This document shows positions 1 through 6,303 of a DNA stretch of 12,186 nucleotides, in pieces. The DNA lies in NCBI GenBank assembly GCA_022842225.1, contig JALHPX010000046.1, forward strand, positions 1 to 12,186. The letters run 5' to 3'. How positions within the stretch are numbered: position 1 is the first letter of the stretch; each line of letters starts with the position of its first letter. The notes under the pieces were generated by a model. It did not search any database. It was given only the letters and a program-made list of their open reading frames with translations, and was not told where the DNA came from. A program made the translations under genes and the position numbers. This stretch comes from a bacterium (GTDB lineage: Bacteria > Bdellovibrionota > FAC87 > UBA2466).

Positions 1-13
1 ATTTATATTATTA

Positions 14-126
14 CCCTTACCCACACATCCACCCCGCCTCCCCCTCCTGACCTCTTTCCATCGTAGAGGGAGAGAGGTCAGGAGGATAAGGGAGGCGGGG
101 CCGCTACTGCGGTGTGTGGGTAAGGG
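14..126. repeat. Long imperfect inverted repeat (three-block hairpin)
   Basis: Three blocks pair in order: 14-27 with 113-126 (14 bp), 32-42 with 90-100 (11 bp) and 43-55 with 73-85 (13 bp). A few more pairs extend into 56-59/69-72, leaving a loop near 60-68. Interruptions are small: TCCA (28-31) opposite a 12-base insert (101-112) that is itself a mini-hairpin (CCGC-TACT-GCGG), and a 4-base bulge at 86-89. The stem is strongly strand-asymmetric (pyrimidine-rich left arm, purine-rich right arm) and is flanked by AT-rich DNA. It lies beyond the 3' end of the minus-strand mobilization operon. It could be a transfer or replication origin structure or a strong terminator. There is no T-run directly after the stem on either strand, so a simple terminator is less convincing. 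Pairing is seen; function is inference. Confidence 0.8.
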
Positions 127-217
127 CGCGCTACTATTATTGTTTAATGGATTTTCCGCGATTCAATTCCGAAGCCACGAGTCAAAATTTGCATTTGACC
201 CGGGGTTTGACCCATTT

Positions 218-484
218 CTACTCGAGCGCTCCTTTTAGGACGCGCTTTACCGCAATGTCAGCCACTACCACGATCGGTATCCAGATGAGGTAGGGCGCGC
301 CACAATTCTCCCAGATGTAATGCGTAACGTCCGCGACGGTCTTAATTTTCCTTCCCGGAATGCCATCCAAGATCATCGTCGAGCGGTAGAGGTCAATCAA
401 TATCCAGGCTATGAGTCCGACTTTCAGGTCCACAAAGGCGAGTAGCGAGTCCACTTTCCAGAGCAGGGTTTCATGTTTATTCAT
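218..484 (-). CDS. Small two-helix membrane protein of the mobilization operon
   Basis: An 88-residue protein of no recognised family. It has two hydrophobic segments, about residues 17-34 (KVGLIAWILIDL) and 65-79 (YLIWIPIVVVADIAV), separated by a hydrophilic stretch. The ATG start lies 8 bases inside the end of the upstream Replic_Relax gene. A Shine-Dalgarno AAGGAG (495-500 on the minus strand) sits 10 bases before it, a little far but the same motif used by every gene in this operon. It is the last gene of the four-gene minus-strand operon. Its place suggests a role in the membrane step of DNA transfer or a holin-like or accessory function, but nothing in the sequence proves this. Confidence 0.7.
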   Translation of the reverse strand: MNKHETLLWKVDSLLAFVDLKVGLIAWILIDLYRSTMILDGIPGRKIKTVADVTHYIWENCGAPYLIWIPIVVVADIAVKRVLKGALE

Positions 485-1262
485 GCGAGATTGTCTCCTT
501 TTCGTTGTTGTTGATTGTCATTTTTTCTTGGTTGTTTGCGCTTTTCTCAATCGGCAAAAGCGCGGTGAGGCCGATGGCCAGGAACTTCTCCGTCGGTAGC
601 GTTGCGCTAAGTTCTCCCGGCTGTTTGTCCAGAACACGCGTTAGCTTTGGCACAATTTCCGAATGCCCCACCACATACAGCACCCGATCGAAGGCGCGCG
701 AGAGCCGGTAGCGAAGCACAATTTCCCGATAGCGTCGCTCACTCTTGGCGGTGAGTTCTAGCTCCACCGCCCAACGCTCGTGACTTCCTGGCATCTCCAT
801 AACTGCGTCGGGTTCAACTACCTTGTCACCATCCGCCACATATTCGGCGAGCCTTCCGTGAATAACTTTTGCGCCAGGGAACCGCGCTTTCAGCGCATCC
901 ATCGCGTCCACGAGAAGCAGGTCATGGTAGATCGAATAGCCATGTAGTCGAACGGGTTTGTCTCGAAGCTCAAGGCTCAAGTACTCTCCCTTGAGCACAT
1001 TGACGCCTTTCTTCGTAATCTGGTAGACCACAAAGATCCCTGGACCTGGCGTTTTGACGTTGAGCACCGGTATACGCCAGCGTTCGATTACGCCCATCCC
1101 TTCGAGCCTTCCCAAGCGATTTACAACCGTGGGTTTTGCTCTTCCCGGGAATGCCTTGCGGCACACCTGGGAAAACGACAAGACCACGTTCTCATATAGC
1201 TCGTTCAGCAAATGGATATCCCTCGGTGTCAAGGACACCCGACGTTGCATTTTTATTTTCAT
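477..1262 (-). CDS. Replication-relaxation (Replic_Relax) family protein
   Basis: A 261-residue protein. The N-terminal part (about residues 8-65) is a winged-helix domain: LTPRDIHLLNELYEN, then SFSQVCRKAF, then the recognition-type helix TVVNRLGRLEGMGVIER. The C-terminal part (about 105-200) resembles the Replic_Relax family: YHDLLLVDAMDAL near 112, EPDAVME at 150-156, WAVELELTAKS at 164-174 and a Y-rich helix at 178-190. The PD (151-152) followed by ExE (167, 169) and a lysine (173) is compatible with a PD-(D/E)xK-like nuclease fold. Family members are encoded on plasmids and conjugative elements beside TraG/VirD4-type ATPases, as here. The ATG has a strong AAAGGAG site that overlaps the stop codon of the upstream ATPase gene, so translation is probably coupled. 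Family call is from motif and context; nicking activity is inference. Confidence 0.75.
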   Translation of the reverse strand: MKIKMQRRVSLTPRDIHLLNELYENVVLSFSQVCRKAFPGRAKPTVVNRLGRLEGMGVIERWRIPVLNVKTPGPGIFVVYQITKKGVNVLKGEYLSLELRDKPVRLHGYSIYHDLLLVDAMDALKARFPGAKVIHGRLAEYVADGDKVVEPDAVMEMPGSHERWAVELELTAKSERRYREIVLRYRLSRAFDRVLYVVGHSEIVPKLTRVLDKQPGELSATLPTEKFLAIGLTALLPIEKSANNQEKMTINNNEKETISHE

Positions 1263-1271
1263 TGTTCTCCT

Positions 1272-2567
1272 TTAAAAGGGAGCGCGGGCGAATTGGATTT
1301 CCTCGGTGATCGCATTTCCATCAACGATCATGGAAATGGCTCCCATACCCATCGAGTAATGCCTCAAGTTGTCTGGATCAATTCGGTACTCTTTCACGTC
1401 CCGAATCGACATTTGGCCCGTGCGTTCTGGATCGCCCCAGTATTTCTTATCTTCCGCACGTTCCGTCTTCTTCTCCGCATTCCTCGTCCCAAAGTGCTTG
1501 GCAAAAAAGTCCGCCGTATCGGGATCGTTAACGCCTAAAATGCACTTCACGTTCGTATTGGTATGAAGGGCGGTAGCGAATTCGCGGCTCACGGATTGAA
1601 TATCCCCTAGGCTCTGGTGGCTCAAATGAATCGCGGTATTCGTGCTCCTAGCCTTGTTCAAAAGTCCGATGAACCCCGGGTACACGAACGATCCAAACTC
1701 GTCGAGATACAAAGAAGTAAACTCTCTGTAACCAATCGACTCGCGGTATCCAACTGCCCAGGCAATTTCCTGAAGCAGCATTTTCCCCAGTTTTCCGGCC
1801 GTTTCCTGGTAGAGCAGCTGCGGAATCAGAATTAGCACCGTCTTGATCGAAGTCGCTCCTGGTTTAATTCCTGGAGCCAGCACTTCCGTCAGGGAAAGGA
1901 AATTATCTTCCGTGCCGGTAGCGTTCACGAGTCCTGCAATCTCTCCTTCCGCGAACGGCGAGAGTTGGGAAAGTAGGCCGGAAAACTTTTCCAGCCTGTC
2001 TTTCTTTGACTGCGCGAGGAGCCTCTCCGCCCCTCTCGCAAGTCCCCGCCGTTCCAGCTCAGGCAGCTTTCCCAGCAACTCCGCAAGCTCCCCGTCGTTT
2101 TGGAGCATGTTGAATAATGCGCTAAACGTTGGCGCAACTTTCGCCGCCCTTAAGATTCGGACGACGAGGAGCGTGGCCTCCATTGCCACGCTCTTAAAGT
2201 ATTCATTTTCAAACGTGAAGCTTGAAAATATCCGGTCTACGATCTGCTGGGGAGTGCCGTAAAGGAGAGGATTCGTCACAAAGGAATCCTCGATTCGGCC
2301 TAAATCGAGCCAGGCCAAATTCTTTTCGGCCAGGCCCACCCGCCTGTGGGCCTGCCTTATCCTCTCCAAAATCTGCCGGTCGCCTTTCCCGTCGATCAGC
2401 ACGCATGTCCTTTCTGCAATCGTGTCCTGGAGCATCCAGGGCACAATGACAGACTCGGTCTTGCCTCTCCCAGTAGCCCCGACTATCTGCACGTGTCCCG
2501 TGCGGACATCGTTGGGCAAAGCCAGTTTTTGGCCCGTCACGGTTCGCCCTACATAGACCTCTTCCAT
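1272..2567 (-). CDS. VirD4/TraG-like type IV coupling ATPase lacking membrane helices
   Basis: A 431-residue P-loop ATPase of the conjugative coupling-protein/TraM-recognition superfamily. Walker A is GATGRGKTES (residues 30-39), directly after a strand (GHVQIVG). The next strand, CVLIDGKGD (55-63), matches the conserved segment seen in TraD/TraG proteins. Walker B is SLYLDEFG (285-292), followed by the family's HLSHQSLGDI (314-323) and a C-terminal NVKCILGVNDPDTADFF. Such ATPases dock a relaxase-DNA complex and pump DNA through a type IV channel. Classical members begin with two membrane helices. This one starts almost at Walker A, and the abutting upstream gene (2568-2849) encodes two helices instead. 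ATG start with SD AAAGGAG; stop and start abut (TGAATG). No relaxase or full T4SS is in the window, so the element is probably mobilizable rather than self-transmissible, or the other genes lie off the contig. Confidence 0.85.
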   Translation of the reverse strand: MEEVYVGRTVTGQKLALPNDVRTGHVQIVGATGRGKTESVIVPWMLQDTIAERTCVLIDGKGDRQILERIRQAHRRVGLAEKNLAWLDLGRIEDSFVTNPLLYGTPQQIVDRIFSSFTFENEYFKSVAMEATLLVVRILRAAKVAPTFSALFNMLQNDGELAELLGKLPELERRGLARGAERLLAQSKKDRLEKFSGLLSQLSPFAEGEIAGLVNATGTEDNFLSLTEVLAPGIKPGATSIKTVLILIPQLLYQETAGKLGKMLLQEIAWAVGYRESIGYREFTSLYLDEFGSFVYPGFIGLLNKARSTNTAIHLSHQSLGDIQSVSREFATALHTNTNVKCILGVNDPDTADFFAKHFGTRNAEKKTERAEDKKYWGDPERTGQMSIRDVKEYRIDPDNLRHYSMGMGAISMIVDGNAITEEIQFARAPF

Positions 2568-2849
2568 TCAATCTCTCCTTTTGTAGTAATCCGTTTCATC
2601 TCCGCCTGGTTTCACCGACCGCACCGCCTGCATGCGTTTGATTAGGTCTGCCTCCCTTTTCTTCATCTTGTGCAGCACTCGTACGACAATGAGAGCCATC
2701 ATCACGAACGCCGCAAATACCAGCATCATCAGATTGGTGTAGAACCAGTGCTTAATTTCCATTTGTTTTTGCGAATAAACGGCCACCATGAGTAGTCCGC
2801 CGATACCAATCGCAAACGGCATCGGATCTTCATTTTTCTTATTTTCCAT
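2568..2849 (-). CDS. Two-helix membrane protein, possible detached membrane anchor of the coupling ATPase
   Basis: A 93-residue protein with two predicted membrane helices, about residues 11-27 (PFAIGIGGLLMVAVYSQ) and 38-58 (TNLMMLVFAAFVMMALIVVRVL). A basic, cytoplasm-type tail follows (HKMKKREADLIKRMQ). The stop codon directly abuts the ATG of the coupling-protein-like ATPase (TGAATG). It is the first gene of the minus-strand operon, with an ideal AAAGGAG Shine-Dalgarno 4 bases before the ATG. Helix count, size and position match the N-terminal membrane domain normally fused to VirD4/TrwB ATPases, so it may be that domain as a separate polypeptide. The pairing is inference; the protein alone has no recognisable family. 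Confidence 0.75.
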   Translation of the reverse strand: MENKKNEDPMPFAIGIGGLLMVAVYSQKQMEIKHWFYTNLMMLVFAAFVMMALIVVRVLHKMKKREADLIKRMQAVRSVKPGGDETDYYKRRD

Positions 2850-2872
2850 TTTTCTCCTTTGAGAAATAAAGA

Positions 2873-2900
2873 GGGCTAGGATTGCTTCCGCGCCTAGCCC
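2873..2900 (-). promoter_or_regulatory. Leader hairpin upstream of the mobilization operon
   Basis: A perfect 8-bp stem (2873-2880 with 2893-2900) and a 12-base loop lie in the transcribed leader of the minus-strand operon. On that strand the stem is followed by CTCTTTATTTCTC and then the AAAGGAG ribosome site. This could be an attenuator or a regulator-binding palindrome. On the plus strand it could act as a weak terminator. The stem is seen; the role is inference. Confidence 0.5.
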
Positions 2901-3086
2901 GTGGTTTTGGTACTTATTTTTGAGTTATTGATATTTCTTGCGCGCCCTGATTTTTTCGTGATAAGTTCCCTAAGTAGGTTGTTTAGTCAGCAGCCCCCTT
3001 CCCCCAAAAAATTTAAATGAAATTACCTGGCCTTTATTATAAGGCGAGTTTTAGGGGTATGTTTTGACCTCTAACCCTCATAAACA

Positions 3087-3117
3087 TTTGAATAAATAGC
3101 CGATATTTATTTTCAAA
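3087..3117. promoter_or_regulatory. AT-rich inverted repeat, candidate operator
   Basis: TTTGAATAAATA and TATTTATT(TT)CAAA form an inverted repeat around GCCGA. It lies 50-80 bases upstream of the 477-residue gene, near a TTGACC box. Its size and position suit a dimeric regulator site, or an AT-rich unwinding element if the neighbour is a replication protein. No experimental support is visible. Confidence 0.4.
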
Positions 3118-3168
3118 ACGGGGCAACTGACGCCTTTTGCTCAAACCAAAAACAGCCGATAAATTCGG

Positions 3169-4602
3169 GTGAAGCAAAAAGGCGGTAAAATTTCCACGGC
3201 TGAATACTTCTTAAGACGCAAACTCGTGCGCGCGGCTAAGCATTCCAAGCTAAAGGAAATGCCTCTTCACGACCTCTCTTGGCTGAAGTCCCTGCCGATC
3301 AACGAAGAATGGTGGCGGCGCTGGGAAGCGATCTCGGCGCTCGTGAACCAGGAGTTGGCAAAAGAGAAAAAGTGGCACAGCGACCACGACAAAAATATGG
3401 CCCCGTTAGAGAACGGCATTCCCTCCCTTAACAAGCGAAGCACCTACCGCGTAGAATTTACCGATGATGAAGGCGGCGCTGAAACCCCGGAAGATGGCGC
3501 CTACGAGCGTGAAAAAATAGACGACGTATTTAGGACCGGCGAAATCGTGGAAGAATTTTTTGAAGGCGATACCGACGACGAGGAGCCGACTCCCGTGCAA
3601 GATTCCCCGGAAGACACAGGCGGCTCTCTCCACCCCTTTCTTCCGAGGCGTGCCGTCCCGAAAACCCATATCCTCATGCGCCGCTATCCTAGGCACTTAA
3701 AAGAATCCCTCGCGCGCGGGCTCAATGATTCCAGGCGGCTCCTATTCGAGGAACCGAAAAATTTGCTCCCGGCCCTCTGTTTTTTTGAAGTCGGGATCGA
3801 GGACGAAGCGACTTTCCGCGATATCCGGGACGAAACTTACGTGGGTGGGCCATTTCACGTTAACGGCAAGAAGTTTGGCTTTAAGGAATACAAGCAGGAC
3901 CTCCTGCGGCTCTTCCACGTTCTCAAAAAAGAGAAGCGCCTCTATTTCCTCGGAAACCGCTTCCTGCGCCGAGCTGCGGCCGAAGTATCAAAAGAACCGG
4001 AAAAGCTTCTCTTGACCCTCTGGGAGCGTTTTGAGGGGGCCTATGAAGCGCTCACCCCAAAGCAATGGAACGCCCTTAAGCAGGTCCGGGTAAAGAAACG
4101 AAGCCAGGCGTCTGTGGCTCAAGGCATGCGCATTTCAATTGATTCCCTCCGGGATCGGATTGAAGGGGCGGAATTGAAATTTCGCCGGGCGCTCCCCGAA
4201 CTCGCTTCCTTTTCGCCGTCCGAAACGTACAAGAAAAACGCCACCTGTAACTATATCCATTCCGGGCTCTTTGATAAACGGGCCGCAAAGCATGTGGCTC
4301 CGCTCTTTCGCGTAGATCCCGTGACCAAAGAGAAGACGGAAATTGCGCCCTATAAAGGGGAGAAGCGCGAACGTCAGGGCGCGAACAAAGCCCTCATCAA
4401 GGCATGGGCGCACGATTCGAGCCCGGTGCCGGACTTTTCCTTCACGGACTATTTCACGAAACTTTTCCCGCGCGGGATGATCGATCGAATGCAAGCGGGG
4501 GAACCCATTCATGACAGGTCTTCGGGGGTTCATACGCATGAAACCAAAACCCGTGATCGCGATCACTACCATCCGAATCACGCCGGCAAGAATAAAGAGT
4601 GA
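3169..4602 (+). CDS. Uncharacterised 477-residue protein with a sigma region 4-like helix-turn-helix
   Basis: No family is recognised over the full length. The N-terminus (1-75) is basic and helical. Residues 95-155 form a very acidic, probably disordered linker rich in Asp and Glu. Residues 165-290 look helical and folded. Residues 295-343 (LTPKQWNALKQV, then SVAQGMRISIDSLRDRIEGA) strongly resemble the helix-turn-helix of sigma-70 region 4: LTPxQ, a helix, then an IS-xx-S-x-R recognition helix. The C-terminus is His-rich. The start is GTG; a TAA codon two codons upstream leaves little choice, although ATG at 3259 (residue 31) is an alternative. No clear Shine-Dalgarno precedes the GTG. It sits alone between the mobilization operon and the XRE pair. 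It could be an element-specific transcription factor or a replication initiator; neither is shown. Confidence 0.7.
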   Translation: MKQKGGKISTAEYFLRRKLVRAAKHSKLKEMPLHDLSWLKSLPINEEWWRRWEAISALVNQELAKEKKWHSDHDKNMAPLENGIPSLNKRSTYRVEFTDDEGGAETPEDGAYEREKIDDVFRTGEIVEEFFEGDTDDEEPTPVQDSPEDTGGSLHPFLPRRAVPKTHILMRRYPRHLKESLARGLNDSRRLLFEEPKNLLPALCFFEVGIEDEATFRDIRDETYVGGPFHVNGKKFGFKEYKQDLLRLFHVLKKEKRLYFLGNRFLRRAAAEVSKEPEKLLLTLWERFEGAYEALTPKQWNALKQVRVKKRSQASVAQGMRISIDSLRDRIEGAELKFRRALPELASFSPSETYKKNATCNYIHSGLFDKRAAKHVAPLFRVDPVTKEKTEIAPYKGEKRERQGANKALIKAWAHDSSPVPDFSFTDYFTKLFPRGMIDRMQAGEPIHDRSSGVHTHETKTRDRDHYHPNHAGKNKE

Positions 4603-4714
4603 AATTTGGGCCGGACGGATAGCTAGCGTTCCTGAACGAGGAGCGGGCAGGGGAAAAGCGCGTTGCTTTGCGCATTACGGGACGATCCCCGCGGCACTCC
4701 AGATTCATGCCAGT

Positions 4715-4990
4715 TCATGCGGGCCCAGAAAAATCGAAAAGATCTTTCACGTCTACTTTAAGCAGCCTGGCAATCGCCCGTAACGTTGTTAGCTTGGGGT
4801 CCATTCGTCCATTTAGAATGTGATTTAGCGTCATACGCGAAAATTCGCCGTCGGCAGCATTTATCCAGAAGTCATACGGGGATTTATATCCCATTTTCTG
4901 AATCAAATGGCTTAAGTGCCGCCCTAAAGTCTTTAGATAGACCACATCCTCTTTCGTCTTGCCTGCGCGCCTCAAAGAATTCTCCCTCAA
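4715..4990 (-). CDS. XRE/Cro-type helix-turn-helix regulator (minus strand of divergent pair)
   Basis: A protein of up to 91 residues carrying a Cro/C1-type helix-turn-helix. The visible parts are helix LKTLGRHLSHLIQKMGY, a short linker, SRMTLNHILNGRMDP as turn and recognition helix, and LTTLRAIARLLKVDVKDLF, the typical closing helices of XRE proteins. The longest frame begins with TTG at 4990. A second TTG at 4975 is preceded at 6 bases by AGGGAG (4982-4987), so the real protein may be five residues shorter. It is divergent from the XRE gene at 5146, and both are separated by a palindromic site (5033-5052). A repressor pair controlling the element or the DGR cargo is likely; the target is inference. 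Confidence 0.8.
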   Translation of the reverse strand: MRENSLRRAGKTKEDVVYLKTLGRHLSHLIQKMGYKSPYDFWINAADGEFSRMTLNHILNGRMDPKLTTLRAIARLLKVDVKDLFDFSGPA

Positions 4991-5032
4991 AAAATAACGT
5001 CTAATTCATTTTACGTACTCGACGGGCAATGC

Positions 5033-5052
5033 GCGTATAATGTATTATACGC
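5033..5052. promoter_or_regulatory. Perfect 9-2-9 palindrome overlapping -10-like boxes between divergent XRE genes
   Basis: GCGTATAAT (5033-5041), GT, ATTATACGC (5044-5052): both arms match perfectly. Each arm contains TATAAT on one strand (5036-5041 plus; 5044-5049 minus), so a protein bound here would block a -10 box in either direction. It lies between two divergent XRE-family genes, the usual place for an autoregulatory operator. No good -35 box is visible on either strand. Confidence 0.7.
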
Positions 5053-5106
5053 ATCCCGCCCCCATGGGCTGTCGGCCGAGCGGGGCATTCGGCATGCCGG
5101 ATAATT

Positions 5107-5124
5107 ATTCGATGGGATGGAAAC
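5107..5124 (+). promoter_or_regulatory. Copy 1 of an 18-base leader motif shared with the DGR target operon
   Basis: ATTCGATGGGATGGAAAC lies 21 bases before the ATG of the plus-strand XRE gene, directly after AT-rich ATAATT. It matches 16 of 18 bases of the motif at 5637-5654 in the leader of the target operon. Candidate operator or shared leader element. Confidence 0.55.
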
Positions 5125-5132
5125 TTGTAATC

Positions 5133-5138
5133 AGGAGG
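5133..5138 (+). promoter_or_regulatory. Ribosome binding site of the plus-strand XRE gene
   Basis: A perfect AGGAGG with a 7-base spacer to ATG 5146 fixes the start of this gene. Confidence 0.85.
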
Positions 5139-5145
5139 CACGCTG

Positions 5146-5502
5146 ATGTCGAAAGAACCCAGTACAATGAAGGAGATCAAGATCCACCAAGTTCTGCGTG
5201 CCCTTATCAAGGATCGCAACGTGACAACCACTCAAGTGAGCAAGGCAACAGGGGTGCCCAATAGTACGCTATCCACGTGGCTGCTTCCCGGTGCGAAGCC
5301 TCGCGATCCTCGTCATATCGCTGCCGTTGCTGAGTATTTTCAGGTGAGCATCGAGTACCTGCTATTTGAAGCGATTCAACCTCCGGCGCTCAATGTTCTG
5401 CCAATGGAACAGATCCTGGATGGATACTATAGACTGCGCCTTGAGCGTGTGATTCTTCCTCAGGGATCGGCTCCAGCGGTACCGAAGAAAGAAAAAAAAT
5501 AG
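5146..5502 (+). CDS. XRE/Cro-type helix-turn-helix regulator (plus strand of divergent pair)
   Basis: A 118-residue DNA-binding protein. The helix-turn-helix spans about residues 12-75: IHQVLRALIKDRNVTTTQVSKATGVPNSTLSTWL, then a Pro/Arg-rich loop (GAKPRDPRH) and IAAVAEYFQVSIEYLLF, the standard last two helices of the Cro/C1 fold. A Lys-rich tail ends the protein (VPKKEKK). The start is secure because of AGGAGG 7 bases before ATG; a second ATG seven codons later is less well placed. It lies 189 bases before the DGR target operon in the same direction, and its leader shares an 18-base motif with that operon. That makes it the best candidate in the window for a regulator of the variable surface protein. 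DNA target and sign of control are inference. Confidence 0.85.
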   Translation: MSKEPSTMKEIKIHQVLRALIKDRNVTTTQVSKATGVPNSTLSTWLLPGAKPRDPRHIAAVAEYFQVSIEYLLFEAIQPPALNVLPMEQILDGYYRLRLERVILPQGSAPAVPKKEKK

Positions 5503-5636
5503 TTCTCAAGCGGCCGCAGTTCCTGGAAACGTTTTTTGTCGTGAGTCTGATAGTTTCCTTCATCCATCTGCGAGGCGGCAGGGGTTTTGGCGGGGTGCCT
5601 TAACTTCGCCTGCGCCTTTCGACACACAAGAATAAA

Positions 5637-5654
5637 ATTCGGTGGGATAGAAAC
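5637..5654 (+). promoter_or_regulatory. Copy 2 of the 18-base leader motif, upstream of the DGR target operon
   Basis: ATTCGGTGGGATAGAAAC, 16 of 18 bases identical to 5107-5124, lies 37 bases before the ATG at 5692. As in copy 1 it follows an AT-rich, -10-like stretch (AATAAAATTC). No convincing -35 box was found upstream. Confidence 0.55.
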
Positions 5655-5691
5655 ACCTGATCCGGATGTGGTTTGTGGCCGTTAGTCCTAC

Positions 5692-6303
5692 ATGGGCCAA
5701 AAGACCGCATACGACTTTCCACCTAGAGTATCCGCGCGGGAGCGGCTTCCCTCTAACTCGAAGTTACAGTTCCTCGCCGTTGCAGCAACTGCTTTTTTCT
5801 TTTTTTCCATCTTTACGGGAATAATTTACGCCAGCACACCCGGCCGAATCTTATCGCGTGCCCAAGCGGTGATGGGAAACTCGGCGGCGATTCAAGAATC
5901 TATTCGATCAAGTTCAAGTTTTGATTGCCTGAGAATGGGGCGCAGTTGTGGCGGCGGATCGGTAACATTGGCCTCTGCGGTGGGCACATTGGTCAATGAT
6001 CCTCTTTCCGTCGAGGGATTAGACGTATTCGGCCGAAAATGCGCTTTATTCGATGAGATGCACGGAAACTTCCCTTGTGTGTTCCGAATGGATGTTTCGT
6101 GGCAGCCACTTTGTCTCAATCCCGCTTGCACTCGCTTTCAAATTCACTTCCAGGTGAGTCTTCGCCATCGCTCTGGTTTTGCGTTGATGGACCGTCTTTT
6201 CGCCGCTCATGAGTCACACGGGTTCGATGTCCCGGGCGTTTATGAGTCGAGGACGCGAACCAAGCCAGCAAAAGTAGAGAAGGGGCAAAGCCGTGAAGGC
6301 TGA
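5692..6303 (+). CDS. Membrane-anchored cysteine-rich protein, first gene of the DGR target operon
   Basis: A 203-residue protein with a short polar N-terminus, one strong membrane segment (about 27-48, FLAVAATAFFFFSIFTGIIYA) and an exterior domain. The domain has spaced cysteines: FDCLRMGRSC, GLDVFGRKCALF, PCVFRMDVSWQPLC and NPAC. The same cysteine pattern recurs in the next gene, so the two are paralogues. One membrane helix, a small Cys-rich domain and linkage to a prepilin gene suggest a minor-pilin or pseudopilin-like partner, though no canonical prepilin cleavage motif is seen. The ATG has no strong Shine-Dalgarno, and a TAG three codons upstream makes it the first possible start. Its end overlaps the next gene by 11 bases. 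No named family recognised. Confidence 0.75.
   Translation: MGQKTAYDFPPRVSARERLPSNSKLQFLAVAATAFFFFSIFTGIIYASTPGRILSRAQAVMGNSAAIQESIRSSSSFDCLRMGRSCGGGSVTLASAVGTLVNDPLSVEGLDVFGRKCALFDEMHGNFPCVFRMDVSWQPLCLNPACTRFQIHFQVSLRHRSGFALMDRLFAAHESHGFDVPGVYESRTRTKPAKVEKGQSREG

Larger units (their letters stand above)
2850..3168. promoter_or_regulatory. Divergent AT-rich intergenic region with hairpins and promoter-like boxes
   Basis: This 319-base gap separates the minus-strand mobilization operon from the plus-strand 477-residue gene and must hold both promoters. Seen elements: a stem GGGCTAGG (2873-2880)/CCTAGCCC (2893-2900) in the operon leader; a minus-strand TATAAT (3036-3041); a plus-strand TTGACC (3064-3069) upstream of AT-rich DNA; and an inverted repeat AATAAATA (3091-3098)/TATTTATT (3104-3111) whose arms can extend with TTTG (3087-3090) and CAAA (after a 2-base offset). 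The octamer AGCCGATA occurs at about 3097 and again at about 3154. No coding frame is convincing. Which boxes are used is not decidable by eye. Confidence 0.5.

Noticed and set aside
194..213. Direct repeat TTTGACCC (194-201 and 206-213) and a small GTCAAA/TTTGAC stem (181-199)
   Set aside because: Too short and weak to call iterons or a terminator, though it lies just after the last gene of the minus-strand operon.
1843..2262. 139-codon plus-strand frame within the coupling ATPase gene
   Set aside because: Serine/arginine-rich antisense shadow of a well-supported ATPase frame.
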